Positions 1-9,493 of a DNA stretch of 64,000 nucleotides are shown piece by piece; position 1 is the stretch's first letter; the number at the start of each line of letters is the position of its first letter. Source of the DNA: Aspidiotus rigidus (taxonomy: Eukaryota; Arthropoda; Insecta; Hemiptera; Diaspididae). Location: positions 1,594,501 through 1,658,500 of the forward strand of contig JAVHKY010000012.1 of assembly GCA_035079385.1 (NCBI GenBank), read 5' to 3'. The position numbers were made by a program, and so were the translations under genes. Under the pieces are notes generated by a model. That model made no database searches and was not told the origin of the DNA. It worked only from the letters and a program-made list of their open reading frames with translations.

Positions 1-861
1 CAGGGGGACCCCTTATCCTCAAACTTATTCAACGCAGCACTAGAAAATATGATAAGCAAACTAAAGTGGGAAAACGAGGGTATAAAAATAGATGGGAAAT
101 ACCTCAACAACCTTCGATTCGTGGATGACCTGACTCTACTGAGTACAAACGAAGAAGAACTAATGCAAATGAGAGACGAGTTAGTAGTTGCATGCAGAGA
201 AGGGGGTCTAGAAATTAATTATAAGAAATCATGAAATCCAAAGAGCGCAAAACGCAAAGTAAGCAGAATAAGAACAACTTGGAAGATAAAGAAATAGAAG
301 AAGTTAAAGAATTCAACTGCTTGGGACAAACAGTAGCATTTGAAGAAAGAATGGAGAAAGAACTCAAAACAAGGGAAGGTAAAGCTTGGGGAAAATTCTG
401 GTACCTGTCCCCAGTTATGGTGCCCAGACCTGGTCATTAACAAAAAGTCAAACCATGCAATTACAGAAAACACAAAGGGCGATGGAAAGAAAAATTTTGG
501 GAATAAACATGAGAGACAGAGTTAGCAACAGAAAAATTAGGTCAGAAACCCAGAGTAAAGCTATAGGATACAATTTAAATATGCAGGACACATGATGAGA
601 TCGAAAGAGGACAGGTGGAACAGCAGGACAACGGACTGGACCCCATATGGGAACAAAAGAGGGAAAGGGAGACCAAAAACGAGATGGAGGGACGAAATAC
701 GAAAAAGGGTTGGTGAAATGTGGAAAGGTATGACGTGGGACAGAGATAGAGATCGTTGGTGGAGGATCGGAGAGGCCTATGCCCGTGAATGGGCAGACTA
801 CTTATAAGCTTACTACATTAAGATGTAATGTAAAGAGAAAATAAAGGCTGTTACGTATTAT
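1..861 (+). mobile_element. RTE-clade LINE, 3' part, broken
   Basis: Non-LTR retrotransposon remnant running in from the left edge. Frame 1 opens in the RT palm (QGDPLSSN at 1-24) and reaches the catalytic box FVDDL at 118-132, a variant of the usual FADD/YADD. The frame stops near 232. The following pieces (386-595 with YGAQTWSLTKSQ and RAMERKILGI; 592-807 with GRPKTRWRDEIRK and a Trp-rich end) match the usual RTE/craniofacial-type C-terminus but are split by frameshifts. A short 3' tail ends in TATTATTAT near 861, as RTE elements do. It is not coding-competent. The clade call rests on motif recognition only. Confidence 0.85.
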
Positions 862-1290
862 TATACCAGTGCAGTGCCTGTAAGTATAGACTAAAGAGTA
901 GGTTTAAAGAATTGATTGAGGCAACACATTTCTTGTCAATAATTCTGACGACTATAGAAGCTGATGAATTTTATCTATAAAGTGGGTCCAGATAGTTTAA
1001 ACCGCATCAAATTGTGTTTGAATGGGTACTAGCAATAAAGGTTGTTTTTTTTTTCTGGTAGGCACAACGACGTTCCTTCTTCTAACCTTTCAGCTAGGGA
1101 TTCCTCGTCTGGTTTGGTCTATATTTTGGGCTGCACATTTCCCGCCGCGCCGTCGGTTTTCATTCTCAAAATCCTTCACATAAAAAGTGCAAAAAACAAG
1201 AAAAGTTGTTTGAGGTGTTTTTGTGCATACAAACTACAAGTAGTTCACTGCATTGCAAAAATATAAATTTAATGTGGGTAGCTACCTAAC
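862..1290. other. Non-coding stretch
   Basis: No supported gene. The small open frames here lack splice context and family motifs. It lies inside what is probably the last intron of the zinc-finger gene ending at 2,174. Confidence 0.5.
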
Positions 1291-1294
1291 GGAA

Positions 1295-1910
1295 AAGAAA
1301 AATATTTCTGTTTTCTCAGAGACCAGAAGTGTGAGGTTTTTTGCACGTAAAATATCTTTAAACCGGCGAGTATGCTTCTTGGAGATCGAAAAAATAGTAT
1401 ACGGCATAGGAGGTCAAGGTTTGTTCATGTCGGTTTTGGAGGTCGGCGAGAGCTCAGAGTTACGTCCCTTTTTGAAGTCATGTTGTGTAGGAGATAGTAA
1501 ATTGTTTTGTTCTAAAAACCGCCAGATTCTTTTGTGAATTACTTTCTGAAACAGTTCGCTCAACACAATGGTGAGGGCGATGGGCGGCAAAGAAGGAGGT
1601 TTTAGAAAGGGAGAATGAACGCTAACTTCCAATACCTCTTGAATTAACGGACGGCAGATAGAATACAGATTTTATGCGAGAAATCAGCCGTAATTTTACT
1701 CACATAAAGTGATAGTTGTAAACGGTATTGATTCTGAGATCTAAAAATGGAATCAGTTTAATACGCGATGCTTTTTGATATAGTTTTTGATGCGAAATAA
1801 ATCAGAGCAAACGTTCCGATATGAGTCCTAAGTATAAGGGAGTTTTCGCTCTATCAGACTCGTCCATTCTATTCATTCTTTTTAAAATACCAAATTCTTA
1901 TTTCTTTCAG
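1295..1910 (+). repeat. Zinc-finger intron repeat unit, copy 1
   Basis: This segment is clearly similar to 44,950-45,362 plus 46,220-46,402, and to 46,810-47,483. All three end in a polypyrimidine tract and TTTCTTTCAG, directly followed by (or, at 47,484, by the stub of) the same terminal zinc-finger exon. The unit therefore duplicated together with the exon. Read on the minus strand, part of it encodes an old LINE RT (1,414-1,632), so the LINE entered before the duplication. Confidence 0.75.
1414..1632 (-). pseudogene. LINE reverse transcriptase fragment
   Basis: A 72-residue minus-strand frame carries the conserved RT fingers block LTIVLSELFQKVIHKR and LLSPTQHDF, close to the usual RPISLT..LSKLFEK and LSPTQHGFRKG of Jockey/CR1-type LINEs. 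It has no catalytic box and no continuation. The homologous copy at 46,758-47,018 preserves the adjoining block KKLHAFGLRGNLLK. It is an ancient remnant within the repeated intron. Confidence 0.7.
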
Positions 1911-2174
1911 ATCGCAGATGATTTCCATTTGGATGACGCACTACCAGAACAGGACTTCGAACCGTTTTCATTTTTCTTCTGCGAATGTTGCAAGAAGAAA
2001 TTTGAATCGGATGCAGAAATGCAGAATCACGAAATGGAACCGCAAAAGACATTGTACTGTTGCGCACTATGCGAGGTACATTTTATCGACAATGACAGCG
2101 CCGAAGTGCATAGTAAAATTCATATTACCCATGAAGAGATTGATCTCTATTCTGAAGGGAATGAAATGCTATAG
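1911..2174 (+). CDS. C2H2 zinc-finger protein, terminal exon (paralogue 1)
   Basis: A terminal exon of 87 residues, preceded by a good acceptor (TTTCTTTCAG at 1,901-1,910), open in phase 0 and ending at TAG 2,172-2,174. It encodes two fingers. The first is degenerate (C-x2-C-x12-H with no second His); the second is classical (C-x2-C-x12-H-x3-H, from CALC to SKIH). An acidic end ITHEEIDLY follows. It is homologous residue for residue to the last exon (46,403-46,675) of the zinc-finger gene at 40,266. The upstream exons must lie left of the window, since none is visible within 1-1,910. It could instead be an orphan duplicated exon. DNA or RNA binding is inferred from the family. Confidence 0.65.
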   Translation: MADDFHLDDALPEQDFEPFSFFFCECCKKKFESDAEMQNHEMEPQKTLYCCALCEVHFIDNDSAEVHSKIHITHEEIDLYSEGNEML

Positions 2175-2668
2175 GCCTACTTCGATTTAAAGATAAGGAT
2201 TAATTTGCTACAGGATTCATAGGCTAAGTCTTTGTATGAGCCCTTAGTATAGTTGATATACTTAGTGGTATTTCCGATCCATCTTATCAATTTTTACAAT
2301 TTTTGACGAAAATCTTATTTTATGAGGCAAATTCTTTTTATCGGTCGCTTACTTTTCTGGATTTTATACTCATAAGCAAATTATCCAACTTTTGTGTGGG
2401 ATTTGAACTTTCATAAACTAATAATTTTTATTTGTTCTAGATGTAGGCTGTCCTTTTCTTCCTTTATTTAATTTAATTTAATTTTATTTTTTTCATTTCC
2501 TTTGACTGAATTTCTTTTTTCGACTTTTTCTCGAATTATATTGAGCCCTTGTACGGGCTCTTATTTTAGTTTATGAATTGTGATATTGCCGATTTATACT
2601 TAGTACATTATGAGTACCTAGTTGATATTGTGATATTTTCAATTATAATACAAGCCAACTCTCCTGAT
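2175..2668. other. 3' flank of zinc-finger exon, non-coding
   Basis: AT-rich DNA after the zinc-finger stop, probably 3' UTR and spacer. No ORF or RNA gene is recognised. Confidence 0.4.
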
Positions 2669-2811
2669 TTTTACCGACTTTTCTAACTAGAAAAGTGAGG
2701 TATTACACCCGTAGCAAGGTCAACAGGGGGAGTGGGCAATGAACTTTCTCGACGTTTTAGGGGTCCTAGATCACAACTAGCATAAAAAAAATTTTAAGGT
2801 TTCCTTATATA
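2669..2811. repeat. Repeat A copy 1, left end
   Basis: Nearly identical to 28,648-28,790. It starts TTTTACCGA and carries a perfect hairpin (CTTTTCTAACTAGAAAAG). It is cut off from the rest of repeat A (8,327-10,531) by the Ty3/gypsy insertion. Confidence 0.85.
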
Positions 2812-3187
2812 TGTAAGATTGAACGTACGCAATCTCTGAATCGTCCGTTAATCTTCATAAGTTTCCGTGTGTACGAGTATAACATTGCCCTGTCTAAACT
2901 GGTCCTTCCCATTTGGCAGATCATTGTATTACTTATGTACATTAGATTACTGATTTGAGCTTATCCAAACTTGTATTCCGATAATCACGCTTCAGTTATA
3001 AAATCTCGCTTTTTCTTCCGACAACGGATTAGTACATTATTGTTTGCATTACTGTAAAGAGCGTTGCGCTCCGTATCGCGGATTATCGTACTTCAATTTA
3101 GGATTCTTTTCTAAATAAAGCATCCTTGTTTGGTTCATCATCTGCGTTCGTTTTCTTCCTTTTTTGTGTTTCACACGAAAACTTATA
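2812..3187 (+). repeat. 5' LTR
   Basis: Begins TGTAAGATTG. It contains a TATAAAA box at 2,997-3,003 and an AATAAA signal at 3,114-3,119, the expected U3/R arrangement. The exact 3' edge is ambiguous by a few bases because both LTRs end in TTATA next to a TA-rich target. A poly(A) stretch near 3,233-3,251 follows in the leader. Confidence 0.92.
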
Positions 3188-3302
3188 AATCCTAAATTTT
3201 CGCGAATTTACAATCCGCTTTATTCGTGAAGTAAAAAAAAAAAAAAAAAAATAGACTTCATATTATTCTGTTGAAATTTTTATCGCGTCAAAAAGTGTTA
3301 AA

Positions 3303-4481
3303 GTGGCGACCGAGGTTACGAAAGTAAAGTTCGTGATTGTTCAAGACTCGAACAGCGTCGATCCAAAAAATAATATCGTGACAGTTCGAGCTATGCAGCT
3401 ACCAGACGAAGAGGAATGGTACTTATTTCCAAAGGATACATCAGCTCTCGCAGCACATCCAATCCTTATGGGTAACGAAGCTATAAAAAAAGCGAAAAAT
3501 GCCATTAAAATACGCGGTCAACGTAGAACAGTAGCCGTTAATCTTACAAAGGAACAGCTCGAATTCTACTTCGACTCCACCGGAAACCCCATTTGGGGTC
3601 AGGACGTCTTAGAAACAGTACGGTTCTTACCAAAAGAATTCAATTACGAATTACCATCAGAATACTCTCGTTCTTCATCTCCCGCCAGATCTGTCACTTC
3701 GATCCAACCCACACCAGAACAACATCCGAAACCGCTACAAACAATGGTCAAGGATGTAGTTCTGGGAAAATTCAACGGAAAATCCCCGAATCCTCGTATC
3801 TGGATTAAACAATTCGAACACGAATGCGGACGAATACGAGTACCCGCCAACCGTTATCATGAAGCACTCAGATTATTTCTCGAAGGACCGGCTGAAGATT
3901 GGTACTCAGCGACTCACATCACGACCATGTTCACCGATTGGGAGTTTTGGAAAGCTTCTTTCGCAGAAACTTTTGAAAACAAAGGTTGGAGCGACATTAT
4001 GTATGCATATAGTTACTCGTATAAGTCAGGTTCCGTATCAGATTATGCGTTAAAAAAATTAAAATTAGTTGTAGAAGTAGAACCATTAACACCCGATAGC
4101 ATTAAGTTAAATTTAATAGTACACGGTCTACCGCAATGGGCCAGGGCTAGGTTAGATAGGGGAGAGACAAACACAGTAGGAAAATTGCTTCAAAAACTTA
4201 ATCAGTTCGAAAATATTAATACAAAAAAGAATAATAATAGTAACAATTTTAAACAAAACTCCACGCGTTGGTACAACACCGCTACAGAACCGTGCGGATA
4301 CTGCTTAAAAAAAGGAATGAGACGTATTCACCTCGAAAGCGAGTGTCGCGTTAAAAAGGCGGACGAAGACCGCAAAAGAAATAACAATAATAATAAAAAC
4401 GAAGAACGCAAAGAGCGTCCATTCAAAATAAATTCAACAGAACTGACGGAAAATTTTGAAAGGGAACAAAAAAACGAATAA
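3303..4481 (+). CDS. gag: Gag polyprotein of Ty3/gypsy element
   Basis: 392 codons with a retrotransposon capsid region in the middle (about residues 150-310, including IWIKQFEHE, LRLFLEGPAEDWY and LKLVVEVEPL). An atypical zinc knuckle CGYC...H....C follows, with eight residues between the CxxC and the His instead of four, and then a Lys/Asn-rich tail. The frame is open from 3,255 but has no ATG before codon 31 (3,393), so the listed GTG at 3,303 is a convention. Initiation may be non-AUG or at 3,393. The stop at 4,479 directly follows the heptamer A AAA AAC, so Pol is probably made by -1 frameshifting. Confidence 0.88.
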   Translation: MATEVTKVKFVIVQDSNSVDPKNNIVTVRAMQLPDEEEWYLFPKDTSALAAHPILMGNEAIKKAKNAIKIRGQRRTVAVNLTKEQLEFYFDSTGNPIWGQDVLETVRFLPKEFNYELPSEYSRSSSPARSVTSIQPTPEQHPKPLQTMVKDVVLGKFNGKSPNPRIWIKQFEHECGRIRVPANRYHEALRLFLEGPAEDWYSATHITTMFTDWEFWKASFAETFENKGWSDIMYAYSYSYKSGSVSDYALKKLKLVVEVEPLTPDSIKLNLIVHGLPQWARARLDRGETNTVGKLLQKLNQFENINTKKNNNSNNFKQNSTRWYNTATEPCGYCLKKGMRRIHLESECRVKKADEDRKRNNNNNKNEERKERPFKINSTELTENFEREQKNE

Positions 4482-5272
4482 GGCCCACACTCATCAAAAT
4501 ACCAGTAAGTATTGAAGGGAAAGAAAAAACTGGATTGTACGATCCAGGTTCTAACGCCTCGGCAATTACAAAAAATACTTTCGATAGTTTTGAAAATAAG
4601 AGAACAATTTCCGAAAACAAAGAATATCTTACGATGAGTGGCAAGGGCACAATTAAAGAATCTACTGATTTAAAATTAAAAATATATGATATAGAGGATA
4701 ATTTGAAAACCAATATTATCGAGAATGAAAACTTTAGGGACGATATACTGTTGGGGCGTGACGCGATACAAAAATTCCGTCTTAACTGCGACTATACAGG
4801 TCACGTCACGCAAACCCCGTTGAAAACTAGAAATTTGAATAATAATAATAATAATAATAATAACAATGATAAAGAACCCATAACGATTAACTGGAACGAA
4901 AATATACCGGTCCAGCTATTCGAAGCTAAAACGTCTCACTTAGATAAGGAAAAACAAAATCAAATAAAAAACATTATAGATAAATACGGTTCTGTTTTCG
5001 CCAAAGATCAATATGACATAGGCACTGTCTCTGAACATGAAGCATCCATTACGTTGATAGAAAATAAATATATCACTAAGAAACCATACAGGGATTCGTT
5101 TGCAGACCAAAAAGAGATTGAGTCCCAGGTATCGGAGTTGCTCCGACACGGCATAATTGAGCCGTCTTGTTCGCCATTTGCCAGTCCGGTAACAATGGCT
5201 TACAAGAAAACTGGTGACGACGGTATAAAAAAAAAAAATTCGAATGTGCATCGACTTTCGCGAACTCAATAA
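4460..5272 (+). CDS. pol: Pol N-terminal part: aspartic protease and start of RT
   Basis: This frame (-1 relative to Gag) opens at 4,460 and overlaps the Gag end. It has no ATG of its own at the beginning, consistent with frameshift expression. The protease has an active-site box at about 4,535-4,560 reading LYDPGSNASAI, where the usual DTG/DSG is DPG, and a second box ILLGRDAI (about 4,750). An Asn run coded by AAT repeats (4,837-4,866) separates it from the RT N-terminus (IIEPSCSPFASPVTMAYKK). It ends shortly after a run of 12 A residues at 5,227-5,238, where the reading frame moves to that of the next ORF. Confidence 0.85.
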   Translation, partial: KGTKKRIRPTLIKIPVSIEGKEKTGLYDPGSNASAITKNTFDSFENKRTISENKEYLTMSGKGTIKESTDLKLKIYDIEDNLKTNIIENENFRDDILLGRDAIQKFRLNCDYTGHVTQTPLKTRNLNNNNNNNNNNDKEPITINWNENIPVQLFEAKTSHLDKEKQNQIKNIIDKYGSVFAKDQYDIGTVSEHEASITLIENKYITKKPYRDSFADQKEIESQVSELLRHGIIEPSCSPFASPVTMAYKKTGDDGIKKKNSNVHRLSRTQ

Positions 5273-7517
5273 GTTGATAGTGCCAGAGAGCCAGCCATTC
5301 CCTCTGATCGACGATCTTGTTTGCCGAACGAGGGGATGTTGCTGGTTTACTGCCCTAGATGTAAATTCGGCCTTTTGGTCGATTCTAATCAAAATTGAAG
5401 ACAGATACAAAACTGGTTTTGTGACACAAAATGGTCATTACCAATGGTGTAATATGCCCTTCGGTATGAAAAATAGTTCAGCGATTTTCCAACGAATCAT
5501 AACTGGAATTATCCGTAAATTTAAACTGGAGGAATTTTGTGCAGTTTATATCGATGATATTCTTATTTTTTCCAAATCTTTCGACGAACATCTGGCTCAC
5601 ATTACACGATTAATTGAAGCCATTATGACCGTCGGATGGAAACTCAAATTTATTAAATGTAACTTTGCAAATCACTCCGTAAAATACTTGGGCCATATTA
5701 TAAGCCAAAACAAAATTCAACTTTTAAACGATAACCTCATCGCAATAAAAAACTTCCCGACGCCCAAATCAAAAAAGAATGTCAGACAATTTCTTGGTAA
5801 AATAAATTTTTATCATAAGTTCATCAAAAATGCGTCTCAGACGCTAGAGTGCTTTCATAAAATATTACGAAAAGATTCCTCCTTTTTGTGGGACGACAAT
5901 TGTCAAAGAACGTTCGAAAAAATTAAGACGTACCTAATTTCAGCGCCCATTCTAGCTATATTCGATAGAAACCTTCCCATCAGGATATACACTGATGCGA
6001 GTGGTATAGGCATAGGAGCGGTTCTAAAACAGGTTCAAGAAAACGGGGACGAAAAACCGGTCGCCTATTTCTCAAAAAAATTGAGCAGCGCTCAACAAAA
6101 AAAGAAGGCTATCTACATAGAACTGTACGCAGTTCGTGAAGCAATCAGGTACTGGAAGTACTGGCTGTTAGGAAATAGTTTTACAATTATTACCGATCAC
6201 AAACCTCTAGAACATCTAAATCTAAAAGCTAGAACTGACGAGGAGTTAGGCGACATTTCAAATGAATTATTAGAATACGATTTTAAAATAATATATCAAC
6301 CCGGCGCTCAAAACTCCGAAGCGGACTGCTTATCTCGCAATCCTGTATTGGATAGCGCTTCTGCAACAAAGGAAATAAACACTATAAGTACTAGCGAAAT
6401 ATTAGAAAGTCAGAAAAACTTAAAAAAAAATAAACACGACGAAGTGAGAGATTCAATAGTTGTAAGAAAAATAAGAGGGAAGCAGAAAATCATCCTGAGT
6501 CGAGAATTTGGAAAAAATCTGATAAAAAAAATACACGAAGAGTTAGGTCATATAGGCTCAAAACACCTCTCGAAAATAATTAGAGAATATTACTTTTTTG
6601 AAAAAATGAACAAATTGATACTCGATTATTGTTCCAAATGCGAAATCTGCATTAAAAATAAGAGTAGGAAACCACGTAGCCTGGGAGAAGTCGGCTTATT
6701 AGGCCCGGCCACAAAACCGTTCGAGATAATGTCTCTTGACATGGTCGGCGGTTTCGGGGGTCGACGCTCAACCAAACGATATATGCATATTCTTCTTGAT
6801 CATTTCACGAGATACGTGTACATTTCTGCTTCTGCTGGGCAGTCTACCCCGGACTTCATCAAGTTTATTAACTCTGTCAACAAAAATAACGATATTAGGA
6901 CCTTGTTAATCGATCAATATGGAGGCTTGAGCTCCCAAAATTTTGAAAATTATCTACAGACAAAAAACATAACTCACATATTTACAGCCGTGGATTCTGC
7001 CTTTTCGAACGGCATGAATGAAAGAGTTAACCAAACTCTAACAAACAGAATTAGGTGTCGTATCAATGACGTTAACTTCAAAAAGAAAAACAGGGCATGG
7101 GCTTTGATTGCCCATGACTGCGTTGCAGAATATAACGACACTCCACACTCTATAACTACGTTCGCTCCCTCATACCTTCTTTTTGGAAAATCCTCCATAT
7201 CCTTTGCTCCTGATTTCTCAGTACAGATTCGTGATCTCCAAAATGATCGCAAAATTGCTCTCCAGAATTCCCTAATATCTCACGAACAGAACAAAAGACG
7301 ATTGGATAAGAAACTACGCAAAATAAATAAGCTCTCGATAGGAACGCTCGTATACGTAGAAAACGGTAACAAGCTAAATCGGCATAAGCTGGATGAAATC
7401 CGGATAGGCCCCTTTCCTATCGTTCAAGCGCTATCCAATTCGGTTTACGAAATAAAAACAGATCACGGAATACGTAAGTTTCATATTAATAAACTAATAC
7501 TTTATAGGGATAATTAG
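5244..7517 (+). CDS. pol: Pol: reverse transcriptase, RNase H, integrase
   Basis: 757 codons without a stop. RT: CIDFRELNKL, LDVNSAFW, MPFGMK and the catalytic box YIDDILIF (around 5,548). RNase H: YTDASGIGIG, the catalytic E in AIYIELYAVREA, ITDHKPLEHL and EADCLSRNP. Integrase: an HHCC zinc domain (HEELGHIGSKH ... CSKCEIC), then the DDE core with LDMVG, LLIDQYGG and NERVNQTL. A GPFPIVQALSNSVYEI block near the end resembles the usual gypsy C-terminal domain. All catalytic residues I can identify are present. Only the frame change in the A12 tract upstream separates it from the protease, and that may be a real lesion or a homopolymer sequencing error. Confidence 0.93.
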   Translation: MCIDFRELNKLIVPESQPFPLIDDLVCRTRGCCWFTALDVNSAFWSILIKIEDRYKTGFVTQNGHYQWCNMPFGMKNSSAIFQRIITGIIRKFKLEEFCAVYIDDILIFSKSFDEHLAHITRLIEAIMTVGWKLKFIKCNFANHSVKYLGHIISQNKIQLLNDNLIAIKNFPTPKSKKNVRQFLGKINFYHKFIKNASQTLECFHKILRKDSSFLWDDNCQRTFEKIKTYLISAPILAIFDRNLPIRIYTDASGIGIGAVLKQVQENGDEKPVAYFSKKLSSAQQKKKAIYIELYAVREAIRYWKYWLLGNSFTIITDHKPLEHLNLKARTDEELGDISNELLEYDFKIIYQPGAQNSEADCLSRNPVLDSASATKEINTISTSEILESQKNLKKNKHDEVRDSIVVRKIRGKQKIILSREFGKNLIKKIHEELGHIGSKHLSKIIREYYFFEKMNKLILDYCSKCEICIKNKSRKPRSLGEVGLLGPATKPFEIMSLDMVGGFGGRRSTKRYMHILLDHFTRYVYISASAGQSTPDFIKFINSVNKNNDIRTLLIDQYGGLSSQNFENYLQTKNITHIFTAVDSAFSNGMNERVNQTLTNRIRCRINDVNFKKKNRAWALIAHDCVAEYNDTPHSITTFAPSYLLFGKSSISFAPDFSVQIRDLQNDRKIALQNSLISHEQNKRRLDKKLRKINKLSIGTLVYVENGNKLNRHKLDEIRIGPFPIVQALSNSVYEIKTDHGIRKFHINKLILYRDN

Positions 7518-7950
7518 AGAGAGCACGTAATACACGGTGATGGCCCTGAGTCCGCTGTTCCACGTCATCTGAACGTGTCTGAAGGGCGCCGATGTATAAA
7601 ATGTTTGATCTAAAAAAAAAAAAAAAAAAAAAAAAAAATGATCTTTTTTCCTTTCTTCCTTTCAGGAACTATTCCCACGATCAACGTTGACTCAAAGAGA
7701 ACGAGTTTTCATCTCGTGAATAAAAAATTTCTAGTAAAAATAGCTTCCAAATATTCGAGTTTTGGTACCAGACCCCAGAGGGGCATCACGGATTATCGCA
7801 TGGATCTCTTACGTTACCGTTTACCAAAATTGGTAATTAGCTTCAAGTCAAAAAATAAAATACCCCGTTTAGTGAGGCAGTCGAAAAACCCGATCTATCA
7901 GTATTAGATCTTGCTTCTGCTTCGTGTTTTTACTCTCTCGATTAGGGGGA
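7518..7950 (+). other. Retrotransposon 3' region with small ORF
   Basis: Between pol and the 3' LTR lies a long A run (about 7,612-7,638), a pyrimidine tract ending TTTCAG at about 7,660-7,665 that looks like a splice acceptor, and an 89-codon ORF (7,638-7,907; basic, no motif I recognise, no clear transmembrane or signal segment). It may be a third ORF or non-coding leader. There is no evidence for an envelope gene. Confidence 0.45.
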
Positions 7951-8326
7951 TGTAAGATTGAACGTACGCAATCTCTGAATCGTCCGTTAATCTTCATAAG
8001 TTTCCGTGTGTACGAGTATAACATTGCCCTGTCTAAACTGGTCCTTCCCATTTGGCAGATCATTGTATTACTTATGTACATTAGATTACTGATTTGAGCT
8101 TATCCAAACTTGTATTCCGATAATCACGCTTCAGTTATAAAATCTCGCTTTTTCTTCCGACAACGGATTAGTACATTATTGTTTGCATTACTGTAAAGAG
8201 CGTTGCGCTCCGTATCGCGGATTATCGTACTTCAATTTAGGATTCTTTTCTAAATAAAGCATCCTTGTTTGGTTCATCATCTGCGTTCGTTTTCTTCCTT
8301 TTTTGTGTTTCACACGAAAACTTATA
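7951..8326 (+). repeat. 3' LTR
   Basis: 376 bp, read as identical to 2,812-3,187, directly after a polypurine run. It is followed by a (TA)n stretch continuous with repeat A. Confidence 0.93.
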
Positions 8327-8339
8327 TATATATATATAA

Positions 8340-8690
8340 GATTTTTTTGTCCGCGGAACTCCTCCGAAACTACCCGATGGATTTTTTTGTAACTTAGCCA
8401 TATTGTAGTAGTATATCTGAAGATGTGCACCTGCAATTTTTTTGAAAATAGGATGAGTAGTTCTCGAGAAATGTTCAATTTGTTGAGAAATTTTGCAGTA
8501 TTTCGAGTACCTTTTTGTCCGCGGAACTCCTCCGAAACTACCCGATGGATTTTTTTGTAACTCGGCCATATTGTAGTATTATATTTGAAGATGTGCACCT
8601 GCATTTTTTTTTGAGGATCGAATGAGTAGTTCTCGAGAAATTTTTACTTTTGTTGAAAAATTTTTCACTATTACGAGTAGCTTCTTACGA
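8340..8690. repeat. Tandem repeat, two ~175 bp units
   Basis: Two head-to-tail units each begin near TTTTTTTGTCCGCGGAACTC, contain CCGAAACTACCCGATGGAT and end in a GAGTAGTTCTCGAGAAA block. The minus-strand ORFs across this stretch repeat the same peptide and are a by-product of the repeat, not a gene. The same pair occurs at 28,795-29,150. Confidence 0.85.
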
Positions 8691-9192
8691 ATAGCTGCGA
8701 GTAGCTGCTTACGTTAGGAGAAGCGGATTTTCCTATACGTTTACCACTTTCGTTATCAGTACTTGTATTGTGATGAAGAACCTTTCATCATTCGACAGGT
8801 TCATTCTTTGTTCATTCTTTTTACCAAGGGTTCATTGGATTTTATTTCCGATGAAACCTTTTCGTTCAAATTTAGTACACTTGTATCTCGCTTCCCACAG
8901 CCCCTAGAGCGTTGAATTTTATTTTGTCAAATTTTATTTGTTTTGTTAAATTTATTTTTGAACGGATAGTGGCAATGGCGGGTTGTTCATTTTTCTAGCT
9001 ATTTTTCATTATTATTAGTCATACTCGATAGTTTTTTTTTTTTTTTTTAATTATTATTTTACGAGCATTATAAACTGCACGAGGGTTATTTGCTCGGCGT
9101 TACAATCTTATTTTAGAACATTAGTTAAATTAGGTTAAATTAGGTACGTATTGGTGGAATTGAGTGGCGATCGAACGGAATTTGTTGGTGAA

Positions 9193-9493
9193 TTATATGA
9201 AGTTGTAGAATTGAGTGGTGCGTAAATAAGTTAGGGTTGAGTCGATGGTTTCGGAGTTGTTGTTTAGTGCTGCATTGATATTGGAAGATATATTTAGGGA
9301 GGTTCGAGTGGGTTGTAGGACGGGGCATGAGAAAAAATGATCAACTGATAAATTTTCTTGGAGACAGTGAGGGCATGATGGAGGAGCGAGATTAGTGAGA
9401 AGATAAGTATGAGTAAGACGAGTGTGGCCTATTCGCAGCCGAGCTAAAATGACCTCCTCTTGCCTTGAATTTCGTTGGGATGAGGACCAAAAT
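9193..9493 (-). pseudogene. LINE C-terminal fragment (I/Jockey-like)
   Basis: A minus-strand frame reads through the block EEVILARLRIGHTRLTH, PPSCPHC and LSVDHFFSCP, the region after RNase H in I/Jockey-type LINE ORF2 proteins, then ends at a stop at 9,193. There is no RT upstream. The second repeat A copy carries the same fragment at about 29,640-29,945. It is a remnant captured in, or ancestral to, repeat A. Confidence 0.75.

Larger units (their letters stand above)
2812..8326 (+). mobile_element. Ty3/gypsy LTR retrotransposon, near-intact
   Basis: 5.5 kb element with 376 bp direct LTRs (2,812-3,187 and 7,951-8,326) that I read as identical. A purine run AGGGGGA abuts the 3' LTR and is a plausible polypurine tract. 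Order: LTR, Gag, protease, RT, RNase H, integrase, small ORF, LTR. The domain order RT-RH-IN places it in Ty3/gypsy. It sits in a TA-rich target whose uninterrupted form exists at 28,780-28,800. No tRNA-complementary primer site is obvious after the 5' LTR. Identical LTRs imply recent integration. Confidence 0.93.

Noticed and set aside
8188..8604. Overlapping 110-138 codon minus-strand ORFs, also at 28,659-29,122
   Set aside because: They translate the two-unit tandem repeat of repeat A; two frames are open at once and the peptides are internally repeated, so this is repeat structure, not a gene.
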